Part shown: in pieces, positions 48,902-61,468 of the stretch | How positions within the stretch are numbered: the stretch's first letter is position 1 | Layout: each line of letters starts with the position of its first letter | Assembly (NCBI GenBank): GCA_012064385.1 | Contig: QRDG01001893.1 | Coordinates: forward strand, 845,113-909,112 | DNA from: Puccinellia tenuiflora | Lineage: Eukaryota > Streptophyta > Magnoliopsida > Poales > Poaceae | Reading direction: 5' to 3' | Length of the DNA: 64,000 bases | The notes under the pieces: model-generated | Database searches by the model: none | The model's input: the letters and a program-made list of their open reading frames with translations, nothing else | What the model was told of the DNA's origin: nothing | Translations under genes and position numbers: made by a program

Positions 48902-51008
48902 TCCGCGTCGCGAAATCATCCGCAAGCCAATCGCACCCGCGTTGACGACGGCGACTCAACTCCTCGCATCTGCGGTGAAGGCCGCGAAATTCTGCGGAAA
49001 GAACCTCAACGGCAACTGTGGTACCCACCACGTTGGAGCCATTTTCGACTCCGAGCACGGCTCGGACGAAGGAAGCAGCAGTGGAAGCATCAGCCCCACT
49101 TCCCGGGTTTACCCCGCACAAGTCTACATGACCGGCCCGGCGCGGGCCAACGGCGACGAACCCGCATATCCACTGGAGGTGGTCATGCCGGATCAGACAC
49201 GGCTCACCATCACCCGCGACATGGCAATCAGAGCCCTGAAGCACGTCGAGGAGGGCACATACCCCCCACCAGACGCACCCCGAGAGGACCTTTTGGCGGT
49301 CCAGTATCTGCTGCGGAAAGAAGGCGAACGACTTCGCGCAGAGAAGGCCGAGCTGCTCCGACGCAAGGAGGAAGCCGACGCGGTGAGTGCCAGGAGGGCC
49401 GCGTATTCATTCACTGCTGCCTCGATAGAGGTCTCACAAGGAGCAAGGCGCCACAGGCCCCGCGTGCCCCGGATGACAGAGGCCGAACGCGCCGGAATTA
49501 CCCGCAACCTCGAGTCGTCATACATGACTGAAGATTCGGACGGGATACCCGTCCCCAAGACACCCGGAGCTGCCCTCATGGCAGTCGAAACATACCTGCG
49601 ACTGACGCAGCCGCCTGAGGGTGACGCCCGCGCTCTCCTCCACAAGCAATAGATCATGTCCATCAAGTCAGTCGAAGAAGCTCTGGCGAACAAGGCGCCA
49701 GCAGAAAGGGCGCAAGAAAATCGGGGTCGCCGAGACCGCGAACCCGCAGCACTCGCAGTCCCAGCTCCAAGACAACCGCGACAGCCGCAGCCAGGCGAAG
49801 ACCTCCGCAACGTCATCACACAGAGGACGGTAGACCGCAACCGCACCCAGCGGACGGTCAGCACACCCAATGCTGACGACCGCGACGATGGCGACTTCGA
49901 GCCACGCGGCGCTGCATGCTTCAGTTTCAACATCCGCGACACAAAAATGCCCAAGGGCTTCAAGCTCACGGCAGAAGCGGTCAAGTACGACGGAAAGCAG
50001 GACCCGAGAGACTGGCTGGAAGACTACCTCATAGCCTGCAGTTGCCAGGGCGGTACTTCGACTACAGCCATGCAGTACATACAGCTGATGCTCACAGGAT
50101 CCGCATGAGGGTGGCTCAACAGCCAACCCAAGGACGCCTTCAGCACGTGGAACGAGTTTGCGGATGCCTTCGTTAAGAGCTTCCTGGGGACGTATTCAAG
50201 GCCGACAACTTTCGTCGAACTCCAAGCATGCAAGCAAGGACGAGACGAGCCGCTCCGGTCATACATCCAGCGATGGACCCTGCTCCGCAATACCATGGAA
50301 CCCACCTCGGAAGACCGAGTGATGGATGCCTTCATGCACGGCGTCTACCGCCGCGGCCTCCGCGAGGAATTTGGTAGGCTCCGGCCGAGAAACATGATTG
50401 ACCTCATGAAGATAGCCAACCAGTGGGCAGACGGAGAGGACTCGGTCCGTGATACTCCACGAGACGAGGCTGGACCAAGCAACTGGCGGGAAGGATGCCA
50501 GAAGAAGAAGTCGCGTTTCCACGGCAATGACTCAATAGAGTTAGTAGCGGCGGGATTCGAAACCCCCCGCGAGAATGAAGCATACGACAGCAATCGCCAG
50601 TACAGTCGAAGCGGCGACGACCAGAGTCGCCAATACAGCCAAGGGCAATTCAACCGAAGCGGTGGCAGCACCTACCGTGGAGATGGGAGCCGCAAGCGAG
50701 AGTGGCAGAGGCGCACGCTGACTCCAGAGGAAGAGCTGGAGCAACCCTGCAAGCACCACATGTTCAGGAACCCGAAAACAGGCAAATGGGGATCCCGTCA
50801 CCTGTTTAAGGACTGCAAGAAGGCACGCAGGATATACCAGGCAATGCAGAAGATAGTCGCTCAGCCAGCCACGCAGTTGGCTCCCCAGGCAGCACCCGCA
50901 GCACAGCCAGTCGCGCAGTTGGCTCTCCAAGCAGCACCCGCACCCGCACCTGCAGTCACTAACCCAGCACAGGCAGCGGCAGCTTTTTATCCGCAGCAGC
51001 AGCCGTAG
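48902..51008 (+). pseudogene. Tat gag, three same-frame segments
   Basis: A single reading frame broken by TAG (49650), TGA (50106) and TAG (51006). It holds an N-terminal charged region, the gag core (DWLEDYLIACSCQGG, GWLNSQPKDAFSTW, LRSYIQRWTLLRNTM, FMHGVYRRGLREEF) and a Cys/His motif (PCKHHMFRNPKTGKW to FKDC). It ends in a Gln/Ala/Pro-rich tail. The stops at 50106 and 51006 sit where CGA and CAG codons would become TGA and TAG by C-to-T change. Confidence 0.8.
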
Positions 51009-51053
51009 CAAGAAGCCCCTGACGCATATCCAGCGGCACGCGGACAGCTCAAC

Positions 51054-54000
51054 ATGATACAGAAGGGGCGCCCTTCAAACAGGACACAGAAGATCATCAC
51101 CCGCCAAGTCTACCAGGCTGTCACCTGTCCACCCGCAGTACCCGAATACCTGAGAGGGTCAGAGACACCGATCACGTTCTCCAGAGCAGATCATCCACCT
51201 GCGGTATCACGACCCGGGCACGCCGCTCTGGTAGTCGAAGCTCTGATCGGGGATTTCACCTTGAAAAAGGTGTTCATGGACGGAGGCAGCGGCATCAACA
51301 TTATCTTCGCCGACACCCTCAGAAGAATGAACAGGCCAACAACAAACTTGGCGCCATCAGGGACCACCTTCCATGGCATAGTACCAGGGAAAGCAGTCAC
51401 GCCCATGGGAGCAATCACACTCGACGTCATCTTCGGCACACCCGACAACTTCCAGAGGGAGGCGATCGACTTCGAGGTAGTCGACTGGAAGTCGCAGTAC
51501 CATGCGATACTCGGGCGCCCAACCTTTGCCAGATTCATGGCGATACCTCACTACGCCTATCTGATGCTCAAGATGCCTGGACCCAAGGGTGTCATCACGG
51601 TGCACGGCGACTTCGACCGCTCCAATAGCTGCGACCACGAATTCAGCCAGATCTCTGAATTCTTCGGAATGGAGGAGCACCTTGCGATGATGCAGTCGAC
51701 AACGACAAGACCATTTTCCCGCCACGCAAGAAACCAGCCAAGGAATCTGCCTTCAACACGACTGACGACACGAGAACCCATCAAGTCCACCCGACGAACG
51801 CCAGCAAGACAGTCAAGGTGTCGGCAAGCCTTCCTATCGCATAGGAAGGCGCGCTCGTCGAGTTTCTATGTGAGAACTGGGAGATCTTTGCTTGGCAACC
51901 TTCTGATATGCCAGGCATACCCAGGGAACTCGCCGAGCACTCCTTACGCGTCCACAAGGACGCCAGACCCGTCAAGCAGACCATGCGACGCTTTTCGGGT
52001 CCCAAGCGAGACGCCATCAGCAAGGAAATCGATCGACTGCTCCACGCCGTATTCATCCGGGAAATCAAGGACTCGGACTGGGTAGCGAACCCGGTCCTGG
52101 TGGAGAAGAAGAAGACGAAGAAACTCCGCATGTGCGTCGACTTCACCGCCATCAACAAGTGCTGCCCCAAGGACCACTTTCCGCTTCTGCGGATAGACCA
52201 GATCGTCGACTCGACTGCAGGCTGCGCGCGCCTATCCTTCCTGGACGCCTACTCCGGGTACCAGCAGATCAGGATGAAAGTCAAAGATGAAGAGAAGACT
52301 GCATTCATCACACCCCACAGTGTGTTATGCTACCAGATGATGCCCTTCGGGTTGAAGAACGCTGGAGCCACATACCAGCGCACGATGCAAGCTTGCCTGA
52401 AGGAGCTAATAGGAAAGATTGTACAAGTCTACGTCGACGACATAGTCATCACCACTCGAACGGAGGACAGTTTAATTGCTGACCTCCGCAAAGTCTTCGC
52501 CGCACTCAACGAGTATCAGATCAAGCTGAATCCGGACAAGTGTGTTTTCGGCGTGCCAGCCGGAGAACTGCTCGGGTACCTCGTCTCTGCGAGAGGAATC
52601 GAAGCCAACCCTGAAAAGGTGCAAAACATACTCGCAATGCCAGTACCGACCAAGCTTCATGAAGTGCAACGCCTAGCCGGCCGAGTCGCAGCTCTCAGCC
52701 GGTTCATTAGTAAGTTGGGAGAAAAGGCCCTGCCTTTCTACCAACTGATGAAAAAGACGGATAAATTCGAGTGGACAGAAGAAGCGCAAGACGCGTTCAA
52801 CAAGCTCAAGAAAACCCTCACGACTCCTCCAGTACTGGTGGCGCCACTGGAGAACGAGCCGCTGTACCTCTACGTGTCAGCCACGAACAGAGTGGTTAGC
52901 ACAGTACTCATCGTCGAACGAGGAGAATAAGGGCACAGCCACCCTGTTCAGCGACCCGTCTATTTCCTTAGCGAGGTGCTAACCCTCTCCAAGCACCGAT
53001 ACCCGCATTACCAGAAGCTAGCGTACGGAGTCTTCATGACATCAAGGAAGGTCGTCCACTACTTCTCCGAGCACACCATCACGGTGGTAAGCTCCTCTGG
53101 GCTCTCCGACATCCTCACCAACCAAGCCGCGACAGGACGAGTCGCCAAGTGGGTTGTTGAGTTGGGACCCTGGGGGCTGAAGTATGCGCACCCGAAGGCA
53201 ATCAAGGCTCAAGTCCTTCCAGAGTTCACCACAGAGTGGATAGAGGCCCAGCTGCCAGACGTACCCGACTTGTCCAACGCATGGACAATGTACTTCGACG
53301 GGTCCAAGAAGTTCAGATCAGCAGGGGCCGGAGTCGTCCTCATCTCACCCAAAGGCGACAAACTGAAGTATGTACTGCAGATGGACTTCCCAACACCCTC
53401 CAACAACGAGGCAGAGTACGAGGCCCTGATCCACGGCATGCGGATGGCCAAAAACTGCAGCGCAACTCACCTCATGACTTACGGGGACTCCTACCTTGTC
53501 GTGCAACAAACCATGAAGCAATGTGACGCCATCACCGACAACATGATAGCCTACAGGGACCTATACAACTAGTTGGAAGGCACCTTCGACGGCTGCGAGT
53601 TGCGGCACATCGGACGCGAGAGCAACGAGGAAGCTGACACCCTCGCCAACCTTGGCTCAGACAAAGCACCGGTGCCACCCGGAGTCTTCCTCGAGTGCAT
53701 CAAGCAACGCTCCATCAAGCTCCGGCCTGCGCCGGGACCTTCTACACCGACAACGAGCACTGCCAACCCGCCAAGCACGGAGATGGAACCCATGGAGGTA
53801 ATGCTGGTCGAACCCACATGGACAAGCCCATACCTGGCCTACATACTGCATCAGAAGGTGCCAGCGAACCCAGTCGAAGCCAAGCGCGTCGTCCGCCGCT
53901 CCAAGGGCTTCACCGTCATCAACAGGGAACTCTACAAGCGAAGCATCTCAGGAGTTCTCCAAAGGTGCATCGACCCAGTCGACGGTCAAGCCATATTACT

Positions 54001-55054
54001 CGAGATCCACACCGGCATCTGCGGACACCACGCCAGCAGTCGAGCCTTGGTAGCCAAAGCCCTACGAGCAGGGTTCTACTGGCCCACCACAATGCAAGAC
54101 GCAGAAGAACTCGTGAGGAAGTGCATCGGCTGCCAGGAGTTCGCCAACAAGCCGCACGCACCAGCATCAGCGCTGAAGACCATACCACTCGCATGGCCCT
54201 TCGCTCAGTGGGGGCTCGACATGGTGGGTCCACTCAAGAAGTCTTCTCCGGGCGGACACACTCATCTCCTGGTGGCAGTCGATAAGTTCACGAAGTGGAT
54301 CGAAGCAGCACTGATCACAAGTTCGACTGCCTCCTCAGCAGTTAACTTCATCAGGTCGATCATCTTCAGGTTCGGTGTGCCACACAGCATCATCACTGAC
54401 AACGGCACGAACTTTACAGCCGAAGAATTCAAAGACTTCTGCTCTGACCAAGGCATCAAGCTTAACTATGCATCTGTCTCGCACCCGCAGTCCAATGGAC
54501 AAGTCGAGAAAGCCAATGGCCTAGTCTGCAAAGGCGTAAAGAGGCGCCTGCGAGTGCCACTGAGGCGCGCCGCAGGTGCCTGGGTCGAAGAACTGCCATC
54601 TGTGATGTGGAGTCTGCGCACCACACCAAACAGATCTACACAGTACACGCCATTCTTCATGGTGTACGGCGCTGAAGCAGTCCCGCCGTGCGACATCAAG
54701 TTCGACGCCCCCCGAGTGGTGGCCTACGATGAGTCTGATGCAGAGGAAGCACTCGAAGATGACATGGACACCCTGGACGAAGCACGCGACATCGCCCTTA
54801 CCCGCACAGCCGTGTATCAGCAAGACCTGCGCAACTATCACGGACGGCGACTCCGGCCCAGAGCGTTCGTCCCTGGTGATCTTGTCCTCCGTCTGAAGCA
54901 GAAGAGGGTGCACAAACTTGCCTCCCCATGGGAGGGTCCATACATCGTGACAGAAGCAATCGGCGGCGGAGCTTACCGCCTGAAGGACTCGAAGACGGGG
55001 ACAGTCTGCAGCAACCCATGGAACGTTGCGCAACTGCGCCGTTTCTACGCCTGA
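51054..55054 (+). pseudogene. Tat pol: protease, RT, RNase H, second RNase H, integrase
   Basis: Protease with MDGGSGINII (about 51280) in one frame; a frameshift between about 51690 and 51910; then RT with LRMCVDFTAINKCCPKDHFP, SGYQQI and YVDDIVI (about 52430). RNase H follows across a TAA at 52928 and a second RNase H (YFDGSKK, NNEAEYEAL, GDSYLV, then NEEADTLANL) across a TAG at 53570. Integrase carries the HHCC zinc site (GHHASSRAL to CIGC, about 54025-54135) and the catalytic residues in LDMVG, ITDNGTNF and NGQVEKANG. It ends at 55052-55054. The frame is otherwise well kept, so the element decayed mainly by point mutation. Confidence 0.85.
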
Positions 55055-55236
55055 TCGACCCCAATCTGTAATAATGTACAATGTCAAGAAGCGGCAGGTT
55101 TCAGACGCACTCTTTCCCTCGCCAGGGTACCTGAGGGGACTGGAAGGGTTTTAATGAGGCGGCCTGCTTGCAAAAATCAATAAAGTGATTTGAGGAACAA
55201 GCTCTCCCCTTTACTTTTATCAGCAAGCAACTCAAA
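55055..55236 (+). other. Tat 3' untranslated region before the array
   Basis: Non-coding stretch with ATCAATAAAGTGATTTGAGG near 55175. No gene seen. Confidence 0.4.
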
Positions 55237-56400
55237 AATCCTCGGCCGCCACCCGAACCACTCGGGGGCTGCGCTGTACAGGTCTAAGTCAAAACCTAGG
55301 CCGCCACTCGACGCACTCGGGGGCTGCGCCACACAGGTTCCACTCGAAAAATCCTCGGCCGCCACCCGAAGCACTCGGGGGCTGCGCTGTACAGGTCTAA
55401 GTCAAAACCTAGGCCGCCACTCGACACACTCGGGGGCTGCGCCACACAGGTTCCACTCGAAAAATCCTCGGCCGCCACCCGAACCACTCGGGGGCTACGC
55501 TGTACAGGTCTAAGTCAAAACCTAGGCCGCCACTCGACGCACTCGGGGGCTGCGCCACACAGGTTCCACTCGAAAATCCTCGGCCGCCACCCAAACCACT
55601 CGGGGGCTGCGCTGTACAGGTCTAAGTCAAAACCTACGCCGCCACTCGACGCACTCGGGGGCTGCGCCACACAGGTTCCACTCAAAAAATCCTCGGCCGC
55701 CACCCGAACCACTCGGGGGCTGCGATGTACAGGTCTAAGTCAAAACCTAGGCCGCCACTCGACGCACTCGGGGGATGCGCCACACAGGTTCCACTCGAAA
55801 ATCCTTGGCCGCCACCCGAATCACTCGGGGGCTGCGCTGTACAGGTCTAAGTCAAAACCTAGGCCGCCACTCGACGCACTCGGGGGCTGCGCCACACAGG
55901 TTCCACTCGAAAATCCTCGGCCGCCACCCGAACCACTCGGGGGCTGCGCCGTACAGGTCTAAGTCAAAACCTAGGTCGCCACCCGATGCACTCGGAGGCT
56001 GCGCCACACAGGTTCCACTCGAAAATCCTCGGCCGCCACCCGAACCACTCGGGGGCTGCGCTGTACAGGTCCAAGACAAACCTAGGCCAAAACCCGAATC
56101 ACTCGGGGGCTGCGCCATACAGGTCCGACTCGAAAAACCCTTGGCCACCACTCGATGCACTCGGGGTCTGCGCCATACAGGTCTAAGACAAAACCTTGGT
56201 CGCCACCCGACGAACTCGGGAACCGCACCACACAGGTTTCACTCGGAAACGCCTTAGCCGCACTCGAAGCACTCGGAGGCTGCATCGCACAGGCAACTCG
56301 ACACACCTCGGCCGCACTCGATCTGCTCGGGGGCTGCGCCATACAGGTTTACAGAAGTCCACAAGATACAATTCATTCGCTCGGGGGCTACCCCCACCTC
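55237..56400 (+). repeat. 112-bp tandem array in the Tat 3' region
   Basis: The phrase ATCCTCGGCCGCCACCC recurs at 55238, 55351, 55464, 55576, 55689, 55801 (TT for TC), 55913 and 56025, a period of 112-113 bp. Each unit is a dimer of two about 56-bp halves, each centred on ACTCGGGGGCTGCGC. After 56080 the halves diverge and lose strict phase. About 20 half-units in all. Confidence 0.9.
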
Positions 56401-56479
56401 GACATGCAAACACTCATTTTTTCTACTGGGAAAATTTTCTCGTTACAAGCTGACACTATACAACAACAGACTGCTATTC

Positions 56480-56839
56480 TTAATCGACAGGCTCTTCCTT
56501 TGGCGCATCCAGTGGCCCTACAAGTTGCTCTGTATGATTCAGGACCTGCTGAATCGCCTGACGTGCAGCCGCAAGGGATTCAGCATAATCAGAATCTCTA
56601 GGCAAGCCGTCAAGTATCCTGTCCAAGGGAACATGAGGCCGGTGCAGTCGAACATAAGCAAACGCCGCGTTGGCCCCGGCAACAAGCTGAGCGACAACGA
56701 CCTCCTTCAACGCCCTGCTACTGCGGAACCTCTCCAGCAGCGCAGCCAGCCCAGAAGGCTGCTCGTTATGCGGAAAGTACACCCTGTTGATCTGCCAGAG
56801 TGCCTTCCTGCAACCTTCCAAGAGCACAGCAGCTCGCCA
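56480..56839 (-). pseudogene. Antisense ORF of the Tat element, C-terminal part
   Basis: A minus-strand frame ending at 56480 encodes an alpha-helical protein with LERFRSSRALKEVVVAQLVA, FAYVRLHRPHVPLD and a short acidic tail. Its upstream part is cut at 56839 by the CACTA terminus, which adds a few chance codons (to 56860). An antisense ORF downstream of pol is a known feature of some Tat/Retand elements (the 'putative gypsy type transposon' family). I assign it on position and general resemblance; its function is unknown. Confidence 0.5.
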
Positions 56840-56867
56840 CACTACTAGGGAACAGGCCATTAGTGGC

Positions 56868-57112
56868 GCACGGATTTTTCATTCTGTGGCGCACGGATTT
56901 TGCTTCCCGGTGCGCCACAGAATTGTCGCCACTAAAATTTATTTCTGTGGCGCACCTGGGCCGTGCGCCACAGAAAAGCCAACATTCTGTGGCGCACCGA
57001 GAAGCTGCGCCACAGAATTGCCTCGGCCCATACCAGCATATTAATTCTGTGGCGCACCCTCGCTCAGTGCGCCACAGAAATAGATGCGCCACAAAAAATG
57101 AAAACCATGCGC
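56868..57112. repeat. CACTA subterminal repeats, left end
   Basis: Multiple inverted and direct copies of TTCTGTGGCGCAC, many paired into short hairpins. In En/Spm-type elements such arrays are binding sites for the TNPA-type protein. Confidence 0.85.
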
Positions 57113-57385
57113 CACAAAAATTTAAAACAGAAATACAGAAAAACGTATTTTGCTGTACAAATACATGTATACATGATTTATACAGATTTATACAGAACTA
57201 CAGGTATATTTAACAGGTATATGAAAACAGACAAACACATTAATCACTATGTCATCACACATATATATTACTTAGTGCCCGAGATACATACATATAGTCA
57301 CAAAGTGCCGAATGTTTACACAACATTATGATACAAAAGTTCATCATTTACACACATTATTACAAATGGAGAGGTCACTGCCTAG

Positions 57386-60300
57386 CTACACTAGGATCAA
57401 GTAGAGCGTACATCGGCGACGGTGGTGAGCAAGATCGAGCGGGGAGGACGAGATCATGGATCCTTCTTCAGTCGGCGCCGGGAACGGTTTGCAGCCCTCT
57501 TTCGTCGTCCACGTCCTGGTGTCCTGCTGAGCCTCTAGGATTTCTTCAATCTCCCTCTTAGGCAACCCTGGAGATGGATTGGGATATAAATATATTGATT
57601 AATAATACAAATCTAAGTGGACAAGTCTATAATAAAGAAAATAAAGAAGCACTTATTGCTACCTCTGACGTTGTGTAAGGACCCCCGATGATTGGTGACA
57701 TCTTCGACGATGATTTTTGATAACTGCACCTGGATGCGATGGAAGTCTTCTCTAAGATCGGCATCGGTGATATCCCCCGCACATTTGGTCCATTCTTGGA
57801 GGCTAGATGGCAACTTCAATTTCTCAGCATCCCGGACAAACCCTTTAAGGTGATGGAGGGCGTAGAAGGCCTCCTTCACGCTGCCAGACTTCTGCTTCAC
57901 GCAGCAGAACTCGGTCACATGCTTGAACCGGTGTGTGCCGTCATTGCTGAAAACTTGTTGCTTCTTTTCGAAGGGGCCTCCCTTTTTGGCGTAGCCCTCG
58001 AGAGCCTCATCGAGAACACCCTTTATCTTGGTGTAGTCTTTCTTCATATCCAAACTCCCCGAGTCGAGATAAGTGGCACTGGACCACCTCGGGTTCAGGA
58101 CGACGAGTGTGCAGTACTTGTTCCTGCTCAACACAATTGAAACGAAATGTTGGAAAGGATCAGCAATGGAACAAATCTACAAGAAAGCATAAGTTACGAC
58201 GGCGGCGAGCGAATGTGTACTTACTCGGGAAAGAAAGACAGAAGAACGTTGTTCTTCCTCTTGTTGGTCAGCATGAAACTCCCGAGGTACTCTGTCGCCT
58301 TGGTCCGTGTCGCTGATCCTTCCACCAGCTGGCAGTCACGCATATAGTAGGGATCCGCTACCACGACGGACTGGGTATTATCTCTCTTGATCTTCATCGA
58401 CATATCGAGCGCGTATAGGCGGACCAAGTTATAGTCCAGCCGTCTAGAGTGAAAGAGATTGAAGACGTCCTCGTACGCGATGAAGAACGGATTCGCGGGG
58501 GCATCATAGATGAAGTCCAAGTCCTTTGGCACCCTAACCGTGAACACCGGGTAATTTGGCTCCTTGTCTTGAAGAAGGAGGCGCTCTAGCACCAAGATAG
58601 ATTCATGCAAAGCGTGCATGGATCCACGTGCAAGGCAGAGCAGCTTCGGAGGCAGTATCACTTTACCAGCTTCATGAACCCGGGTCAAGCCAACAACCGC
58701 ACGGGGTGATACCGTGTCTTCATGACCCCGGATAGTCTTAGGAGCTGGCTGGCTCGCAGAGGCGCCTGGCCCCCTCTTTCTCTTCTTGTTCTTCTTCTTC
58801 ATCTCCGGGGATGGTGAGGGTGGTCGGGGTGCGGACTCCGGGAAAACCGTCTTACGTAGTGTACCAGGGCTGAAAATGGTAGACGGTAATTTGCGTGGAG
58901 GTTGATCGCCGGCCTCCGGAGGCGTGTCTTGAGATAAACCCTGGAAGTCCAGGCGCTGCGTGCATGTACTGGGACGAGCAGCTTGATCGCCTTGAGCGCG
59001 GAAGGGTTCTTCATCCATAGGAGGCATGTACATGTCCAAGCTGGCGCCAGTGTTGAGGTAGCCCTCGACGTCGACATCATCACCATCGTCGTCGTTGGCA
59101 TCAAGTTGAGGTGCATTGGCAGCGCCTTTGGATGGTTGCGGTACAGGCGCTCCCAACAGTTTTTGGTGGCGACTGCTGGTGGCGACGACCGTCGGTTCCT
59201 TCTGGGTGGCGGTGATGGCTGCAGGCTTCGAGGAGGGCCGAACGATCGGCCTCGAGGGCCGAACGATCGGGGGCCTCGAGGTGGCGCCGGTGGTGCGCCT
59301 TAACCCTAGAAGACCAGTCCCAAGACGAATCTGGGTCTTCGGCCATTTCATCGGCCACTTGATGCAATCTTTAAGGACCATGTGATCCTCGTCGGCTCCC
59401 GGAGGTTGAATGGGGGGCTCGACGTCGCGAAACTCAGGCACTATCGTAACCAACCTGACCCTCATCACGTCCTCGTCCATTTTACTGTGGTGCATATCGC
59501 GGCTCATTGGTTGTACGACAGTGCCCTGAGCACAGTCCTTCAACTCTCCGCCGGGCACCAACCTATGCAGTAGTATGCAAGGCATGTCCTGAGTCAAAAC
59601 ATGTTGGACATCATGAGATGGCAGTCATCATAGGCATAGTTATAGAAGATTCTGCGGACTAACTAATTAGTTACCTGGGTGATGGCGTCGAGCTCGGCAA
59701 CTGTCGAGACAAGGGCGCCGGTGCCGGCGGCCGGCCTATCATTCTCCGGCCGCTCGGTTGCATTATGAAGAACAGCCTCCGCTGGCTGCGGCTCGATATC
59801 TTTCGCGGTAGGGGGCGTCGTTGCGTTGGGCTGTGGGGTCGTCAGGTCCGGCGACACGTTTTGGTTCATGATGGAGTTGCTGCCGCTGTCGCTGGGCACG
59901 TATATCGGCCCCTGTCGACCATTCGCATTCCAAGCAGCTAACCCCTCCGCCAACCCAGGGGGTAAGAAACTTTTCAGCCTCTCGTCCACTAACCGCTCAA
60001 CCGTGGTGGAGTCCACTTTTTGATTCTCCAGTGTCTCCACCTTCTTTCTTAGCTCCACAACCTCGGCTTTATCCTTACTTGGCCTCCTCCTCTCCTTTTT
60101 CGTCTCGGCGTCCGAGTGGTAGTAGTTGATGAACTTCATGCTCGTACCGAAGCCGGACACACGGCCAGCTGACGTCGGCGGCATCGACAGGGGCCTACCC
60201 TTGTAGGCGTTCGTCGCCCTGTTGAAAGTTGTGTCCCACGGCTCCGTCGACCCCTGGGACGACGGGCCGCCGGCCTCAGCGTCAGCCTTCAACTCTGCCT

Positions 60301-61366
60301 CCTGCAGACAAATTAGGCAGTAATTTAGATATTTGGCTTCGTTATCTAACTAGATCAACGCAATGGACTTTGAGATATCCGCGGTAATTAAATTCCTTAC
60401 CAGATACTTCTCAAAATCCTTCACGGCGGTATCGTCGGTAACAAATTCCCCCGTGGTCTTGTCCAGATAGTAGCGGGACCGGACAAAGAACCTTGTCTGC
60501 TCGTCCGTGATTTTTTCCCACGGGTTCTCTTTTCCGAGACGTGCGTACTCGGCATCCTCTTTGTCCCAAATGGGCTTCTTTCCTCGGTAACCGCCGCTTC
60601 CACAACGGTGGTTACCTATGTTCTGCTCCCGCATGTCCTTCCCCCACTTGGTCCATTTTTTAGCCTCCTCGGTTCTTAAGGACAACTTGAATTCCTCAAA
60701 CTCTTCTTGGTCGAGCATCGGCTCTTTGGCTTTTATCTTCTCCCAGCTGAGACCCTTCTCAAGCTTCCGCTTCACCCGGTGTTTCCAGCTGCTCAAGGCG
60801 GTGCTCATCTTTGAGATGGCTAAACTGTCCACCTTTTTGTTGAACGGCTCCGGGAACGTGTACCGTTGGTGAAGCTTCTGGAGGAGGACGTCGCGCAAAG
60901 CCTTATTGGTCGTGCTTCTGATGTCCTTCGTGTTGATGGACACGCTTTCCCGGAGGATGCACCCTAGTTGCATGCTGTACCCTTTGGCAGTGGCCTTAGG
61001 CGCCACTGGTAGGCCACTTGGCGTGACCTCGGTGAAATGGTCTGTGACGTTGGCGAGCACTTGAGGTGTCCTATTCCTCCTTTCCTTCTTCTGCTTTGGA
61101 GCGGTCGGGTCGACACCACCATCCGTGTGGTCGCCGCCATCGGTGGTGGTGGTGTCATCCTCATGGCTGCCACTAGCAGCTCCATCGGTGGTTTCGGCGT
61201 CGTCGCCCTCCAGGGCGTCTTGCTCATCGTCGGCACGGTCGCCACTAGCAGCTCCAGCGGCGGCGGCCTCCTCCAACTCTTGGGACGCTTCCCAGAACGA
61301 CTTGTTGGCGTCTCTAGCTATTTCTTCGACGCTCATCTTCTTAGAAGGGCCCGCGGAGTCCGACAT
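57386..61366 (-). CDS. CACTA TNPA/Ulp1-like protein, 5 exons, 1199 aa
   Basis: Exons: 61366-60401, 60301-59675, 59588-58225, 58123-57663, 57567-57386; GT/AG throughout, phases agree, 3600 nt. The N-terminus (MSDSAGPSKKMSVEEIARDA) is acidic and low-complexity. Next is a conserved DNA-binding-type region (NKALRDVLLQKLHQRYTFPE, SSWKHRVKRKLEKGLSWEKI, RGKKPIWDKEDAEYARLGKE) as in the second ORF of grass CACTA elements. A Lys/Glu coiled stretch and a Pro-rich linker follow. Exons 3-4 resemble the Ulp1/C48 cysteine-protease fold (YCTLVVLNPRW, ATYLDS, EFCCVKQKSGSVKEAFY), but the usual catalytic His and Cys positions are not occupied. Such proteins bind subterminal repeats; a peptidase role is unproven. 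The frame is fully open and could be expressed. Confidence 0.75.
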
Positions 61367-61468
61367 GTTTGCACTTAATTAAAAAAGGCAAAAGTTAGTA
61401 CAACAGAAATATAAGAAAAAAATCAATTAATTAATTACTAGGATACCCCGGCCCATGCATTAGTCGCA

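Larger units (their letters stand above)
48902..56839 (+). mobile_element. Tat-clade gypsy element, interrupted on both sides
   Basis: Left edge cut at 48901/48902 by the chromovirus insertion, right edge cut at 56839/56840 by a CACTA insertion. Order: gag, protease, RT, RNase H, second (archaeal-type) RNase H, integrase, tandem-repeat 3' region, antisense ORF. The second RNase H and the long repeat-rich 3' region are marks of Tat (Retand/Ogre-like) elements. Its own LTRs are not in the window. Confidence 0.85.

Noticed and set aside
55190..56257. Open frames across the 112-bp array
   Set aside because: They repeat the array unit and exist on both strands; no protein family.
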